Shown piece by piece: positions 25,928 to 32,814 of a DNA stretch of 32,814 nucleotides (positions are counted from its first letter, which is position 1; each line of letters begins with the position of its first letter). The notes beneath the pieces are model-generated. The model worked only from the letters and a program-made list of their open reading frames with translations, was not told the origin of the DNA and did not search any database. Both the position numbers and the translations under genes were made by a program. The stretch spans positions 1 through 32,814 of the forward strand of contig CALPON020000019.1 in the NCBI GenBank assembly GCA_943325195.2. Direction: 5' to 3'. The DNA is from Sphingobacterium thalpophilum. Lineage in GTDB: Bacteria; Bacteroidota; Bacteroidia; B-17B0; Aurantibacillaceae.

Positions 25928-28714
25928 GTGGGCCAAAACCTCAAATACCGTAACTTTAGTCATCTGAAAAAGCTGCTGTTCATATTTCTTGTCTTTGCGA
26001 CCCTTAGTATTAAGGCGAGTCATAACCGTTCCGGAGAAATAACCTATAAGCGGATAGCACCCTTCAGCGCAGTAGTCGGTGGGCTGAATGTGCCCTATTT
26101 CCGTTACCAAATTACTTTGATTCTTTATACGGATGACGATACCAAAGCGAGCTCTACAGGTAATGTGGCCGATCGCTGCAGTGATAGTATTTCGTTTGGT
26201 GACAATACGATTGAACTGGTGAACCGCGTCAATGGTGGCACGCCCCTTTGTCCTACCTGTGCGCCCTGTGGCTGCCCAAATTGCGGCGAGTTGATTATCA
26301 ATGAACTTGGTTTCCGCGTAAAGAAAAATGTATACGTTGTAGAGCATGTTTACCCCGGACCGGGCAGTTATGTGATACGGGTTTTTGATCCCAATCGCAA
26401 CAAGTCAATTGTCAACATTCCTAACTCTGATCAGCAGCCTTTCTATGTGGAATCAATACTGATTATTAATGGTTTTACAGGCGCAAACTCTTCGCCGGAA
26501 TTTAAATACAGTCCCATCGACCGCGGCTGCACCAACATTTGCTTTTTTCACAATGCCGGCGCGTTTGATGCAGATGGTGATAGTCTCAGCTACGCGCTGA
26601 CCACCAGTCGCGGAAATGGCGGTTTAACCATTCCCGGTTATGAATTTCCTGATGCGGGTCCTGGCGGGCAGTATAGCATTGATCCCGTCACCGGTTTACT
26701 GAGTTGGTGCACGCCTCAGAAACAGGGAGAATACAACATTTCTTTTATTGTCTCCGAATGGCGGCGCAACACAGCAGGTAGATACGAGCTGATTGGTTCG
26801 GTGCTGAGAGATATGCAGGTATTGGTTAAAACATGTATCAATAATGCGCCCCCAAAAATCGTGGTCCCACCCGATACCTGCGTGGAAGCCGGTGCGCTGA
26901 TTTTTAAGCGACTACTGGTGCAGGATCGTGATTCAGGAAATGTAGTCACCCTCCAGGCTCAATCGGGGGCCTTTGCTTCCGCGCTACCTTTGGCAACGCT
27001 TACAAGAACAACGGGCGTCATGTCTCCAACCAATAATTTTCAATACACGAGTGATTTCAGATGGCAGACCAATTGTGCTCAGATCCGTCTACAACCTTAT
27101 TACACCACCTTTAAGGTACAGGATAATGCAGATCCAAAACAAGTGTTTTTCGCAACATACGCGATTCGTGTTGTGCCTCCGGCAGTAAAAAATGTAACGG
27201 CGGTACCACAGGGCTCCGCTATTCGCCTGAGCTGGGATCTAACAACCTGTACTTCCACCATCAATCCCCTCTACCGGTACCGCATCTACCGGCACAAGGG
27301 TTGTGTGTCTTTTAATTACAAAACCTGCCAGACCGGCCCTCCCCCTGTATCCGAAAACTACAGCCTTGTTGCCAATGTGCCCGCCCAAACCAATTTCTTT
27401 ACGGATGCTGATGGTGGACGAGGACTAGTCGTGGGACAGAACTACAGCTACATCATACTGGCCTTGTATAGCGACAGTTCTTCTTCTTATGGAGGTTCAC
27501 AGGTTTGCGCCGAATTAAAAAAAGATGTGCCACTCATCACGCATGTCGATATCTTAAGCACTTCCCTGACATCGGGTAATGTGCTCGTGAAATGGAAACG
27601 TCCTTTCACCAACCCAGGAAATCTGGATACCCTTGCGTTTAAAGGTCCCTATAAACTCAGGCTTCTGCACCGCGCAGAAAATGAAAGCAGCTTTACAGAA
27701 CTGTTTTCTTCTGTCCAGTCCCGCTTTTACATGCTTCCAGAAAGCTTCACGCACACCGCAGTGGCAACGGCTTCCCTATCCCAAAGCTATTATCTCGCTT
27801 TTTACAGCGATTCTCTTTTTATTGGTAATTCCCGCCAAGCACGCAGTATTTTTCTCACGGCGACTTCCTCAGACCGACGCATCAATCTGAGCTGGTCGTA
27901 CGATACACCCTGGGATAACAAGCTCTACCGGATTTTTCGCCGCGACTCGGGAGCCACCGCCTACGTCCTTGTGGGGACAAGTACGCTGAGCACTTTTACG
28001 GATCAGAATGGCATTCAAAATGCAAAACCCTACCAGTATTATATTCAGAGTGAAGGCGCCTATAGCGATCCTGCATTGCCAGCACCGCTGATTAACCGTT
28101 CGCAAGAACTCATTATCCGCGCGGCCGATACCACGCCCCCCGTGACGCCTACGCTAAATGTGGAGGCTGACTGTGCGGGCGGAAACATTACGGTCAGCTG
28201 GGCCGATATCAAAGTATTCAGTGATGATGTGAGCTCCTACCAATTACTGTATAAAGCCTCACTGAATGAAGCCTGGATCCCAGTAACACTTATTAAAGAG
28301 GGCGACGTGCTGGCATTTAAAACAGATGGGTTAAACTCCATTGCCGGTTGCTATGCTGTTAATGCGACCGATATCAATGGCAATACAGGGGACAACAGTC
28401 CTGATTTTTGTATCGACAACTGTCCCGAATTTGAACTGCCTAATGTGTTTTCTCCCAACGCGGACGGGACTAATGATTTCTTTATGGCGATAAAAGTCCG
28501 TCAGGTTAAGGAAATCAATTTGGTAGTGACGGATCGCTGGGGTAATCTTGCCTTTAAGACGACAGATCCCGCATTTAAATGGAATGGCATCAATCAAATT
28601 TCAAAAGAAGCCGCAAGTGAAGGAACTTTCTTTTATGTTTGCGAAGTATTTGAATGGAGGGTCAGCGGCATCGCCAAGCGAACGCTGAAAGGGACTCTTC
28701 AACTGGTTCGCTAA
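25928..28714 (+). CDS. Large T9SS type B-sorted surface protein, paralog 2
   Basis: The 928-residue protein aligns end to end with its upstream neighbour: SHNRSGEITYKRIAPFSAVV, DPNRNKSIVNI, DADGDSLSYALT, PVTGLLSWCTP, Fn3-like repeats, and a type B sorting domain from C832 (CPEFELPNVFSPNADGTND, VTDRWGNLAF, GTFFYVCEV, GTLQLVR). The start is GTG at 25928, preceded directly by an in-frame TAG; no ATG, GTG or TTG lies between it and the signal peptide (LKKLLFIFLVFATLSIKA), so it is the only workable start. A Cys-rich loop at 108-119 (C108, C111, C114, C116, C119) is absent in that form from paralog 1. A TAATTTTA box at 25898-25905 may provide a separate promoter. Confidence 0.9.
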   Translation: MGQNLKYRNFSHLKKLLFIFLVFATLSIKASHNRSGEITYKRIAPFSAVVGGLNVPYFRYQITLILYTDDDTKASSTGNVADRCSDSISFGDNTIELVNRVNGGTPLCPTCAPCGCPNCGELIINELGFRVKKNVYVVEHVYPGPGSYVIRVFDPNRNKSIVNIPNSDQQPFYVESILIINGFTGANSSPEFKYSPIDRGCTNICFFHNAGAFDADGDSLSYALTTSRGNGGLTIPGYEFPDAGPGGQYSIDPVTGLLSWCTPQKQGEYNISFIVSEWRRNTAGRYELIGSVLRDMQVLVKTCINNAPPKIVVPPDTCVEAGALIFKRLLVQDRDSGNVVTLQAQSGAFASALPLATLTRTTGVMSPTNNFQYTSDFRWQTNCAQIRLQPYYTTFKVQDNADPKQVFFATYAIRVVPPAVKNVTAVPQGSAIRLSWDLTTCTSTINPLYRYRIYRHKGCVSFNYKTCQTGPPPVSENYSLVANVPAQTNFFTDADGGRGLVVGQNYSYIILALYSDSSSSYGGSQVCAELKKDVPLITHVDILSTSLTSGNVLVKWKRPFTNPGNLDTLAFKGPYKLRLLHRAENESSFTELFSSVQSRFYMLPESFTHTAVATASLSQSYYLAFYSDSLFIGNSRQARSIFLTATSSDRRINLSWSYDTPWDNKLYRIFRRDSGATAYVLVGTSTLSTFTDQNGIQNAKPYQYYIQSEGAYSDPALPAPLINRSQELIIRAADTTPPVTPTLNVEADCAGGNITVSWADIKVFSDDVSSYQLLYKASLNEAWIPVTLIKEGDVLAFKTDGLNSIAGCYAVNATDINGNTGDNSPDFCIDNCPEFELPNVFSPNADGTNDFFMAIKVRQVKEINLVVTDRWGNLAFKTTDPAFKWNGINQISKEAASEGTFFYVCEVFEWRVSGIAKRTLKGTLQLVR

Positions 28715-28730
28715 TCTATACACGTGATTT

Positions 28731-29921
28731 ATGAAACTCTATAAGAATTTGGTAGACGCTATTGCGCTTACTGTACAAGATATATTTAAGGGCCAGCGCT
28801 ATGCGGACAAGGCAATTGAACGCGTTTTTAAACAGCACCCCCAGTGGGGTAGCCGCGACCGACGTTTTGTGGCAGAAGGAGTGTACGAGATTGTGCGCAA
28901 TTACCGCTTGTATGCGCGCCTAGCGGAAACTGAAACGAATTACTGGTTCATCACCGCCGTGTGGTTGGTGTTACGAGGTACCGAAATTCCGGAATGGCAG
29001 GAATTTAAACATGTTCGGCCCGATCAGATTAAAGCAGCGCGTGAACTTTTACGGGAGGATTTTAATGTCAATGAGTCCGTACCCGATTGGCTTTATGAGC
29101 GCATTTCAGAAGAAATTGGTGAAGACGCAGCTAGACGCGAAATTCAGGCGATGAATACGCCGGCAAATGTTTATTTGCGCGTCAATACCTTAAAAACTAC
29201 AATACAAGCTTGTAAAACCGAATTAGAAAAGGACGGTGTGCAGACCATACTTGTGCCTGACCTCGAAAATGCCTTGCAATTACAAAAGCGCGAAAATATT
29301 TTTTCCAACCGCTTATTCAAAGAGGGATGGTTTGAAATACAGGATGCTGGTTCTCAACAAATCGCTTCCTTTCTGATGCCCCGCAGCGGTGAAACCGTGA
29401 TTGATGCCTGCGCAGGAGCGGGCGGAAAAAGTCTCCACCTAGCCGCCCTCATGAATAATAAAGGACGAATCATCAGCATGGATGTAGAGGACTACAAACT
29501 CGAAGAATTGAAAAAAAGAGCACGCCGTGCCAATGCACACAATATTGAAACAAAAATCATCGACAAGACAAAGACCATTCAAGCCCTGCAAAGCCGCGCG
29601 GACCGAGTGTTGCTGGATGTGCCCTGCAGCGGATTAGGCGTGCTAAAACGAAATCCTGACGCGAAATGGAAGCTCGATAAAGAAAAGATTGAAAAAACAA
29701 GCCGGATTCAAAGGGAAATCCTTCAGGACTATTCGGCCATGGTCAAAGCAGGAGGCACTGTGGTTTATAGCACCTGCAGCATTTTACCGAGTGAAAATGA
29801 AAAAGTCGTTCAAGCCTTTCTAGAAAAAAATAAAAACTACGCACTCAAAGAAGAGAAACATTTGTCGCCTTCTCAGGGATTCGATGGTTTCTATATGGCC
29901 CGAATCGAGCGCCTTACCTGA
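28731..29921 (+). CDS. rsmB: RsmB/NOP2-type rRNA cytosine-C5 methyltransferase
   Basis: The 396-residue protein uses SAM to methylate a cytosine in RNA. The SAM-binding motif DACAGAGGKS is at 225-234. The two family cysteines are C299 in DVPCSGLG (the RNA-releasing Cys) and C349 in YSTCSILPSENE (the catalytic nucleophile). The N-terminal 140 residues are helical and include QWGSRDRRFVAEGVYEIVRNYR, resembling the NusB-like domain of RsmB, which methylates 16S rRNA C967 in E. coli; the precise target here is inferred. Start is ATG at 28731, 16 bases after paralog 2. Its 3' end overlaps the convergent solute-binding-protein gene by 8 bases. Confidence 0.88.
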   Translation: MKLYKNLVDAIALTVQDIFKGQRYADKAIERVFKQHPQWGSRDRRFVAEGVYEIVRNYRLYARLAETETNYWFITAVWLVLRGTEIPEWQEFKHVRPDQIKAARELLREDFNVNESVPDWLYERISEEIGEDAARREIQAMNTPANVYLRVNTLKTTIQACKTELEKDGVQTILVPDLENALQLQKRENIFSNRLFKEGWFEIQDAGSQQIASFLMPRSGETVIDACAGAGGKSLHLAALMNNKGRIISMDVEDYKLEELKKRARRANAHNIETKIIDKTKTIQALQSRADRVLLDVPCSGLGVLKRNPDAKWKLDKEKIEKTSRIQREILQDYSAMVKAGGTVVYSTCSILPSENEKVVQAFLEKNKNYALKEEKHLSPSQGFDGFYMARIERLT

Positions 29922-30729
29922 TTTCTACGGACTCCAGTACTTCGTAACCCAGATACTTTTCGAGTAACTGATGATAGGCACGTGTAGAGGTAAATCCGAA
30001 ACCACCTTCAAAAAACTCGGCTAAAGAAGCGCTATGCCGGCTATTGAGTGGTAAGATGTACCCCAGCTCTTCACGTGGCTCTGTAAAGGCTTTCTGAATC
30101 TTGAGGAACTTCGTGGGATTGCTTTTCAAAAATGCCCAGTACGCTACAATGTCCACATACCCAACAGTCGTATTATCTGAAATTATTGTCTGCAACACCT
30201 GATTCTGATTTTCCACCATCCGCAATTTCATGTCCGGTAAGAATTGTGATTTGATGTTATTCAAGTAATTAACGTGACTACTTCCTTTTACGGCAATGCC
30301 GTTTACGCCGCTGAAACTGCGTGCGACCTCATCATTGCTCTTTTCGCGGATTGTTGCTAATCGGCCCGACGATATTAAAACAGCCACATTCTGAAGATAC
30401 GGGGGGCTGAAAGAAACTTCTTTTTCACGAGCAAGGTTACGTGTCACTGAGCCGGCGCCGACCATGGTGCTGCGACCCTCTTTAACGGAGTTGTAGAATT
30501 CACTGAAGTCCTTATAGGGTTTATAATTCACCACAGTAGTGATGTTCTTACGCTGTTTCAGCCAGCTGACGTATTCGCTTAGGATATCGATTTCAATGCC
30601 TTTTAGCTTGCCGCCATCCATAAAGGCGTAAGGATAATTTTCATAGTAATGAACGATAAGCGTGTCCGGCATCTGAGCATTGAGCAGACAAGAGAAAAAG
30701 AGTACAATGGCAGTCAGAAATCTTTTCAT
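29914..30729 (-). CDS. Periplasmic solute-binding protein (SBP_bac_3 type), orphan
   Basis: The 271-residue protein has signal peptide MKRFLTAIVLFFSCLLNA cut before QMPDT. The mature part resembles amino-acid-type family 3 binding proteins: YENYPYAFMDGGKLKGIEIDIL, then TRNLAREKEVSFSPPYLQNVAVLI (the Arg and SPPY region normally holds the ligand alpha-amino/carboxyl groups), GIAVKGSSHVNYL, and GYVDIVAYWAFL. No permease or ATPase gene is adjacent, so it may serve a distant transporter or act as a sensor or lytic-enzyme-like relative; no transglycosylase domain follows. The ligand is unknown. It converges on the rRNA methyltransferase with an 8-base overlap and is divergent from the rhodanese gene. 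Confidence 0.85.
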   Translation of the reverse strand: MKRFLTAIVLFFSCLLNAQMPDTLIVHYYENYPYAFMDGGKLKGIEIDILSEYVSWLKQRKNITTVVNYKPYKDFSEFYNSVKEGRSTMVGAGSVTRNLAREKEVSFSPPYLQNVAVLISSGRLATIREKSNDEVARSFSGVNGIAVKGSSHVNYLNNIKSQFLPDMKLRMVENQNQVLQTIISDNTTVGYVDIVAYWAFLKSNPTKFLKIQKAFTEPREELGYILPLNSRHSASLAEFFEGGFGFTSTRAYHQLLEKYLGYEVLESVEIR

Positions 30730-30842
30730 AGTAATGGTTTTCCGTAAAGTTCAAAAAAAATCCGTCAGTTCTCCCATTTCCTTCTTTACATTTTTACGCA
30801 TTCGGTGTTAATAAACTCCCCAATCCAAAAAAAGCCATTTTT

Positions 30843-30873
30843 GTTGCAGGTATGCTGTCGACGCCTAAATTTG
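30843..30873 (+). promoter_or_regulatory. Promoter for rhodanese-cysQ
   Basis: TAAATTTG at 30866-30873 is an exact TAnnTTTG -7 box with GTTG at 30843-30846, exactly 19 bases upstream and one base from the -33 TTTG. It ends 15 bases before the ATG at 30889. Confidence 0.6.
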
Positions 30874-30888
30874 TAGAAAATCGTTGTT

Positions 30889-31269
30889 ATGCACAAAATT
30901 ATCACCTTCCTCTGCCTGTCGCTTGCTTTAACAGGGCTTGCACAAACTAAAGTCCAAAATGTAGATGCAGCGGCCTTTAAAGCCTATGTGGATGGGAAGA
31001 AAGGCGTATTGATTGACCTGCGGACAGCAGATGAGATTGAGAGCAAGGGCCTAATTCCCGGCGCCCTTGTTATTGACTATTTGGCCAAGAACGCTGAAAC
31101 AGAAATTGCGAAGTTAGATAAGAAAAAGACCTACCTCATCTACTGCGCCGGCGGCGGAAGAAGCGGTGAGTGTGCGGCCCTGATGACTAAACTAGGCTTT
31201 AAAGAAGTTGTTAATCTTGAGAAAGGTTACGGGGACTGGAAACGCAAAGGCTATCCAACCACTAAATAA
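30889..31269 (+). CDS. Secreted single-domain rhodanese
   Basis: The 126-residue protein has signal peptide MHKIITFLCLSLALTGLA followed by QTKVQNVDAAAF. One rhodanese domain fills the rest: GVLIDLRTADEIESKGLIPGAL (the CH2A-like DxR motif), the active-site loop YCAGGGRSG with C86 and R91 in the C-x4-R pattern, and GFKEVVNLEKGYGDWKRKGYP. The intact Cys makes sulfurtransferase activity in the periplasm plausible; the sulfur donor and acceptor are unknown. It is 17 bases before cysQ and probably co-transcribed with it from the promoter at 30843-30873. Confidence 0.92.
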   Translation: MHKIITFLCLSLALTGLAQTKVQNVDAAAFKAYVDGKKGVLIDLRTADEIESKGLIPGALVIDYLAKNAETEIAKLDKKKTYLIYCAGGGRSGECAALMTKLGFKEVVNLEKGYGDWKRKGYPTTK

Positions 31270-31286
31270 TCCAGAGTTTCTCTCCT

Positions 31287-32096
31287 ATGCTCCTTCCCGC
31301 TCTGCTCCATCTCGCTATTCAAGCTGCTTTTCAGGGCGGAGAAGAAATTCTAAGGATTTATGAGACGGATTTTAAAGTCGAAACAAAATCCGACAATACA
31401 CCTGTTACAGCAGCAGACAAAGCCTCCGGGAAAGCCATTGCTGCGGTTCTTTCTCTTTCAGCCATTCCCGTTATCAGTGAGGAAGAAACCGTGCCGCCAT
31501 TTGAAGAAAGACACGCCTTTGAACGCGTGTGGATTGTAGATCCGCTTGACGGCACCAAAGAGTATGTGAAACGAAATGGTGAATTTGCAGTAAATGTGGC
31601 TCTAGTAGAAAATAATCGTCCCATCATCGGCATTATCTATGCCCCTATCTTAAAAAGTCTGTACTTCGCCGCCAAAGGTTTCGGCAGTTATAAAATTACG
31701 GAAGCGGAACTCAAGCAGATTCAAAATGCCTCCCTAGACGATTTAATGAAAACTGCGATTCGACTGCCAACCGAGCAGCTGCCTGCTGTCTATACCGTTA
31801 TAGCCAGCCGCTCACACCTCAGCCGCGAAATAAATGAACACGTCGGGAACTTAAAACGCCTGTATGGTGAAGTTAACATGCTTAACATCGGCAGCAGCAT
31901 CAAACAATGCTGGGTGGCGGAAGGCAAGGCGCATGAATACGCGCGTTACGGACTGACGATGGAATGGGATACAGCAGCAGGACAGTGCATTCTAGAAGAA
32001 GCCGGCAGTCAACTCATCGACCTGGTGACCGGCATGGCCATGGTTTATAATAAAGAAGATTTACGCAATAATTATTTCATCGCCCGCAAAGGCTAA
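31287..32096 (+). CDS. cysQ: 3'(2'),5'-bisphosphate nucleotidase CysQ
   Basis: This 269-residue member of the inositol-monophosphatase-like Mg2+ phosphatases hydrolyses PAP, the by-product of sulfate activation, to AMP. Metal-site motifs are intact: SEEE (64-67), WIVDPLDGTKEY with D85 and D88, and MEWDTAAGQCIL with D228. The DGTKEY form is characteristic of CysQ as distinct from inositol phosphatases. The protein is cytoplasmic, with no signal peptide. Start is the ATG at 31287. The neighbour upstream is a rhodanese, so both touch sulfur metabolism, although in different compartments. Confidence 0.95.
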   Translation: MLLPALLHLAIQAAFQGGEEILRIYETDFKVETKSDNTPVTAADKASGKAIAAVLSLSAIPVISEEETVPPFEERHAFERVWIVDPLDGTKEYVKRNGEFAVNVALVENNRPIIGIIYAPILKSLYFAAKGFGSYKITEAELKQIQNASLDDLMKTAIRLPTEQLPAVYTVIASRSHLSREINEHVGNLKRLYGEVNMLNIGSSIKQCWVAEGKAHEYARYGLTMEWDTAAGQCILEEAGSQLIDLVTGMAMVYNKEDLRNNYFIARKG

Positions 32097-32241
32097 GTCA
32101 GCCACCCCAGCACTACCAAAAACAGGGTGAATGCCCGAGCTCATCTGCTTCTTGCCGCACAGTGTGTAAAATAAAATTGTTAAATACTCAGTAAGTGGCG
32201 ACTTTCTCGATGGACAACAATAAATAATAACGCACTATTTT

Positions 32242-32814
32242 TTAAGAGAGAATCCTTATGCTCTGTGCCAGACGCATGGCTTTGTCTCGCACTAGCTCTG
32301 CGCTCACCGTTTTTTCGTCATTGCATACTACCACGCCCATACGGCGGTAGGGACGAGCACTCGGCTTATTAAATATTTTTACATCGGTTCCGCCTTCCTC
32401 CAGTACGCTGGCAATGCCCTCGTAATCTGGCTGCGTACTCTCTGCAGCGGCAAGCAGCACGGCAGAAGCGCCAGAGCGCAGTAAGTCAATGGAGGGAATC
32501 GGTAGGTGCAGAATAGCGCGTGCATGCAATTCGAACTCATTGTAGTTTTGCGTATTGGCCAAGGTCACCATGCCAGTATCATGCGGTCGCGGCGAAAGTT
32601 CACTGAAGTACACGCCCTTTTCCGTAAGAAAAAACTCAATACCCCAGATCCCTTGACCTGTCAACGCTGCGGTAACTTTCTCTGCCATCACCTGCGCTTC
32701 GTTTAGGTCTTTCTCTGAGATCGCACAGGGCTGCCAACTTTCCTGATAATCGCCGCGTTCCTGCCGGTGGCCGATCGGGGGACAGAACAAGGTGGGTCCG
32801 TTTTTCTGAGTCAC
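32242..32814 (-). CDS. purT: Formate-dependent GAR transformylase PurT, C-terminal part
   Basis: The frame is open from the right edge to a stop at 32242 and holds the last 190 or so residues of a protein that is about 390 long in the family; the N-terminal half lies outside the window. PurT makes formyl-GAR from GAR, formate and ATP, replacing the folate-dependent PurN reaction. Diagnostic segments are [51 protein letters not shown] and the terminal RRMGVVVC...[11 protein letters not shown], with ATP-grasp metal ligands in the E/SxRPHD region. The GTG at the very edge is probably an internal Val and not a start. Confidence 0.95.
   Translation of the reverse strand: MTQKNGPTLFCPPIGHRQERGDYQESWQPCAISEKDLNEAQVMAEKVTAALTGQGIWGIEFFLTEKGVYFSELSPRPHDTGMVTLANTQNYNEFELHARAILHLPIPSIDLLRSGASAVLLAAAESTQPDYEGIASVLEEGGTDVKIFNKPSARPYRRMGVVVCNDEKTVSAELVRDKAMRLAQSIRILS

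Noticed and set aside
23130-28714. Tandem paralogs as a possible mis-assembly or recent gene-conversion repeat.
   Set aside because: The nucleotide sequences differ throughout, including insertions such as the Cys-rich loop, so they are distinct old copies.
1-32814. CRISPR arrays, tRNA/rRNA genes, insertion sequences, prophage or toxin-antitoxin modules.
   Set aside because: I looked for direct repeats with spacers, tRNA-like cloverleaf ends, transposase motifs and small paired genes and saw none.

Overview
The window looks like a chromosomal segment of a Bacteroidota bacterium. The evidence is type IX secretion (T9SS) C-terminal sorting domains of both type A and type B, the uppS-bamA-skp envelope cluster, promoter elements of the Bacteroidota form TAnnTTTG, few recognisable Shine-Dalgarno sequences, and exported proteins whose predicted mature N-terminus is almost always Gln (A|Q). 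I would not name a genus. No rRNA, tRNA, CRISPR array, IS element, prophage or plasmid gene was seen.

Layout. 1-218 (-) is the 5' part of a secreted fibronectin-III-like protein cut by the window edge. 219-774 is a gene-free stretch with several hairpins. 775-7421 (-) is a run of co-directional genes: a MerR-type regulator with a CarH-like B12-binding half, cysS, a lipoprotein glutaminyl cyclotransferase, a small secreted protein, and polA. 7503-12808 (-) is the envelope cluster uppS-bamA followed by three OmpH/Skp-family chaperone genes; a strong terminator separates the second and third. 12963-13382 (-) is a small secreted DUF4440/NTF2-like protein. Divergent from it, a promoter, a SAM-I riboswitch with an unusually long P3 arm and an intrinsic terminator precede metH (13674-17378 +). 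purH (17517-19043 +) follows and converges on kup (19129-21081 -). 21258-28714 (+) holds three consecutive T9SS cargo genes: one type A protein and two large tandem paralogs with type B sorting domains. Then come an RsmB-like rRNA m5C methyltransferase (+), a convergent orphan solute-binding protein (-), a secreted rhodanese plus cysQ (+), and the 3' part of purT (-) cut by the right edge.

How the genes work together. Most are housekeeping: DNA repair and replication (polA), tRNA charging (cysS), outer-membrane biogenesis (bamA, Skp paralogs, uppS), one-carbon, methionine and purine metabolism (metH, purH, purT), K+ uptake (kup) and 3'-phosphonucleotide turnover (cysQ). Two themes link separate loci. 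Vitamin B12 is used both as a cofactor (MetH) and probably as a light-sensing ligand (the MerR protein). The exported proteins follow the A|Q signal-peptide pattern, and the window also encodes the enzyme type expected to cyclise such N-terminal glutamines. The most distinctive regulatory element is the metH leader, where aptamer, a candidate antiterminator and a terminator can be read base by base. The most accessory-like part is the T9SS trio, whose two large proteins arose by an old tandem duplication.
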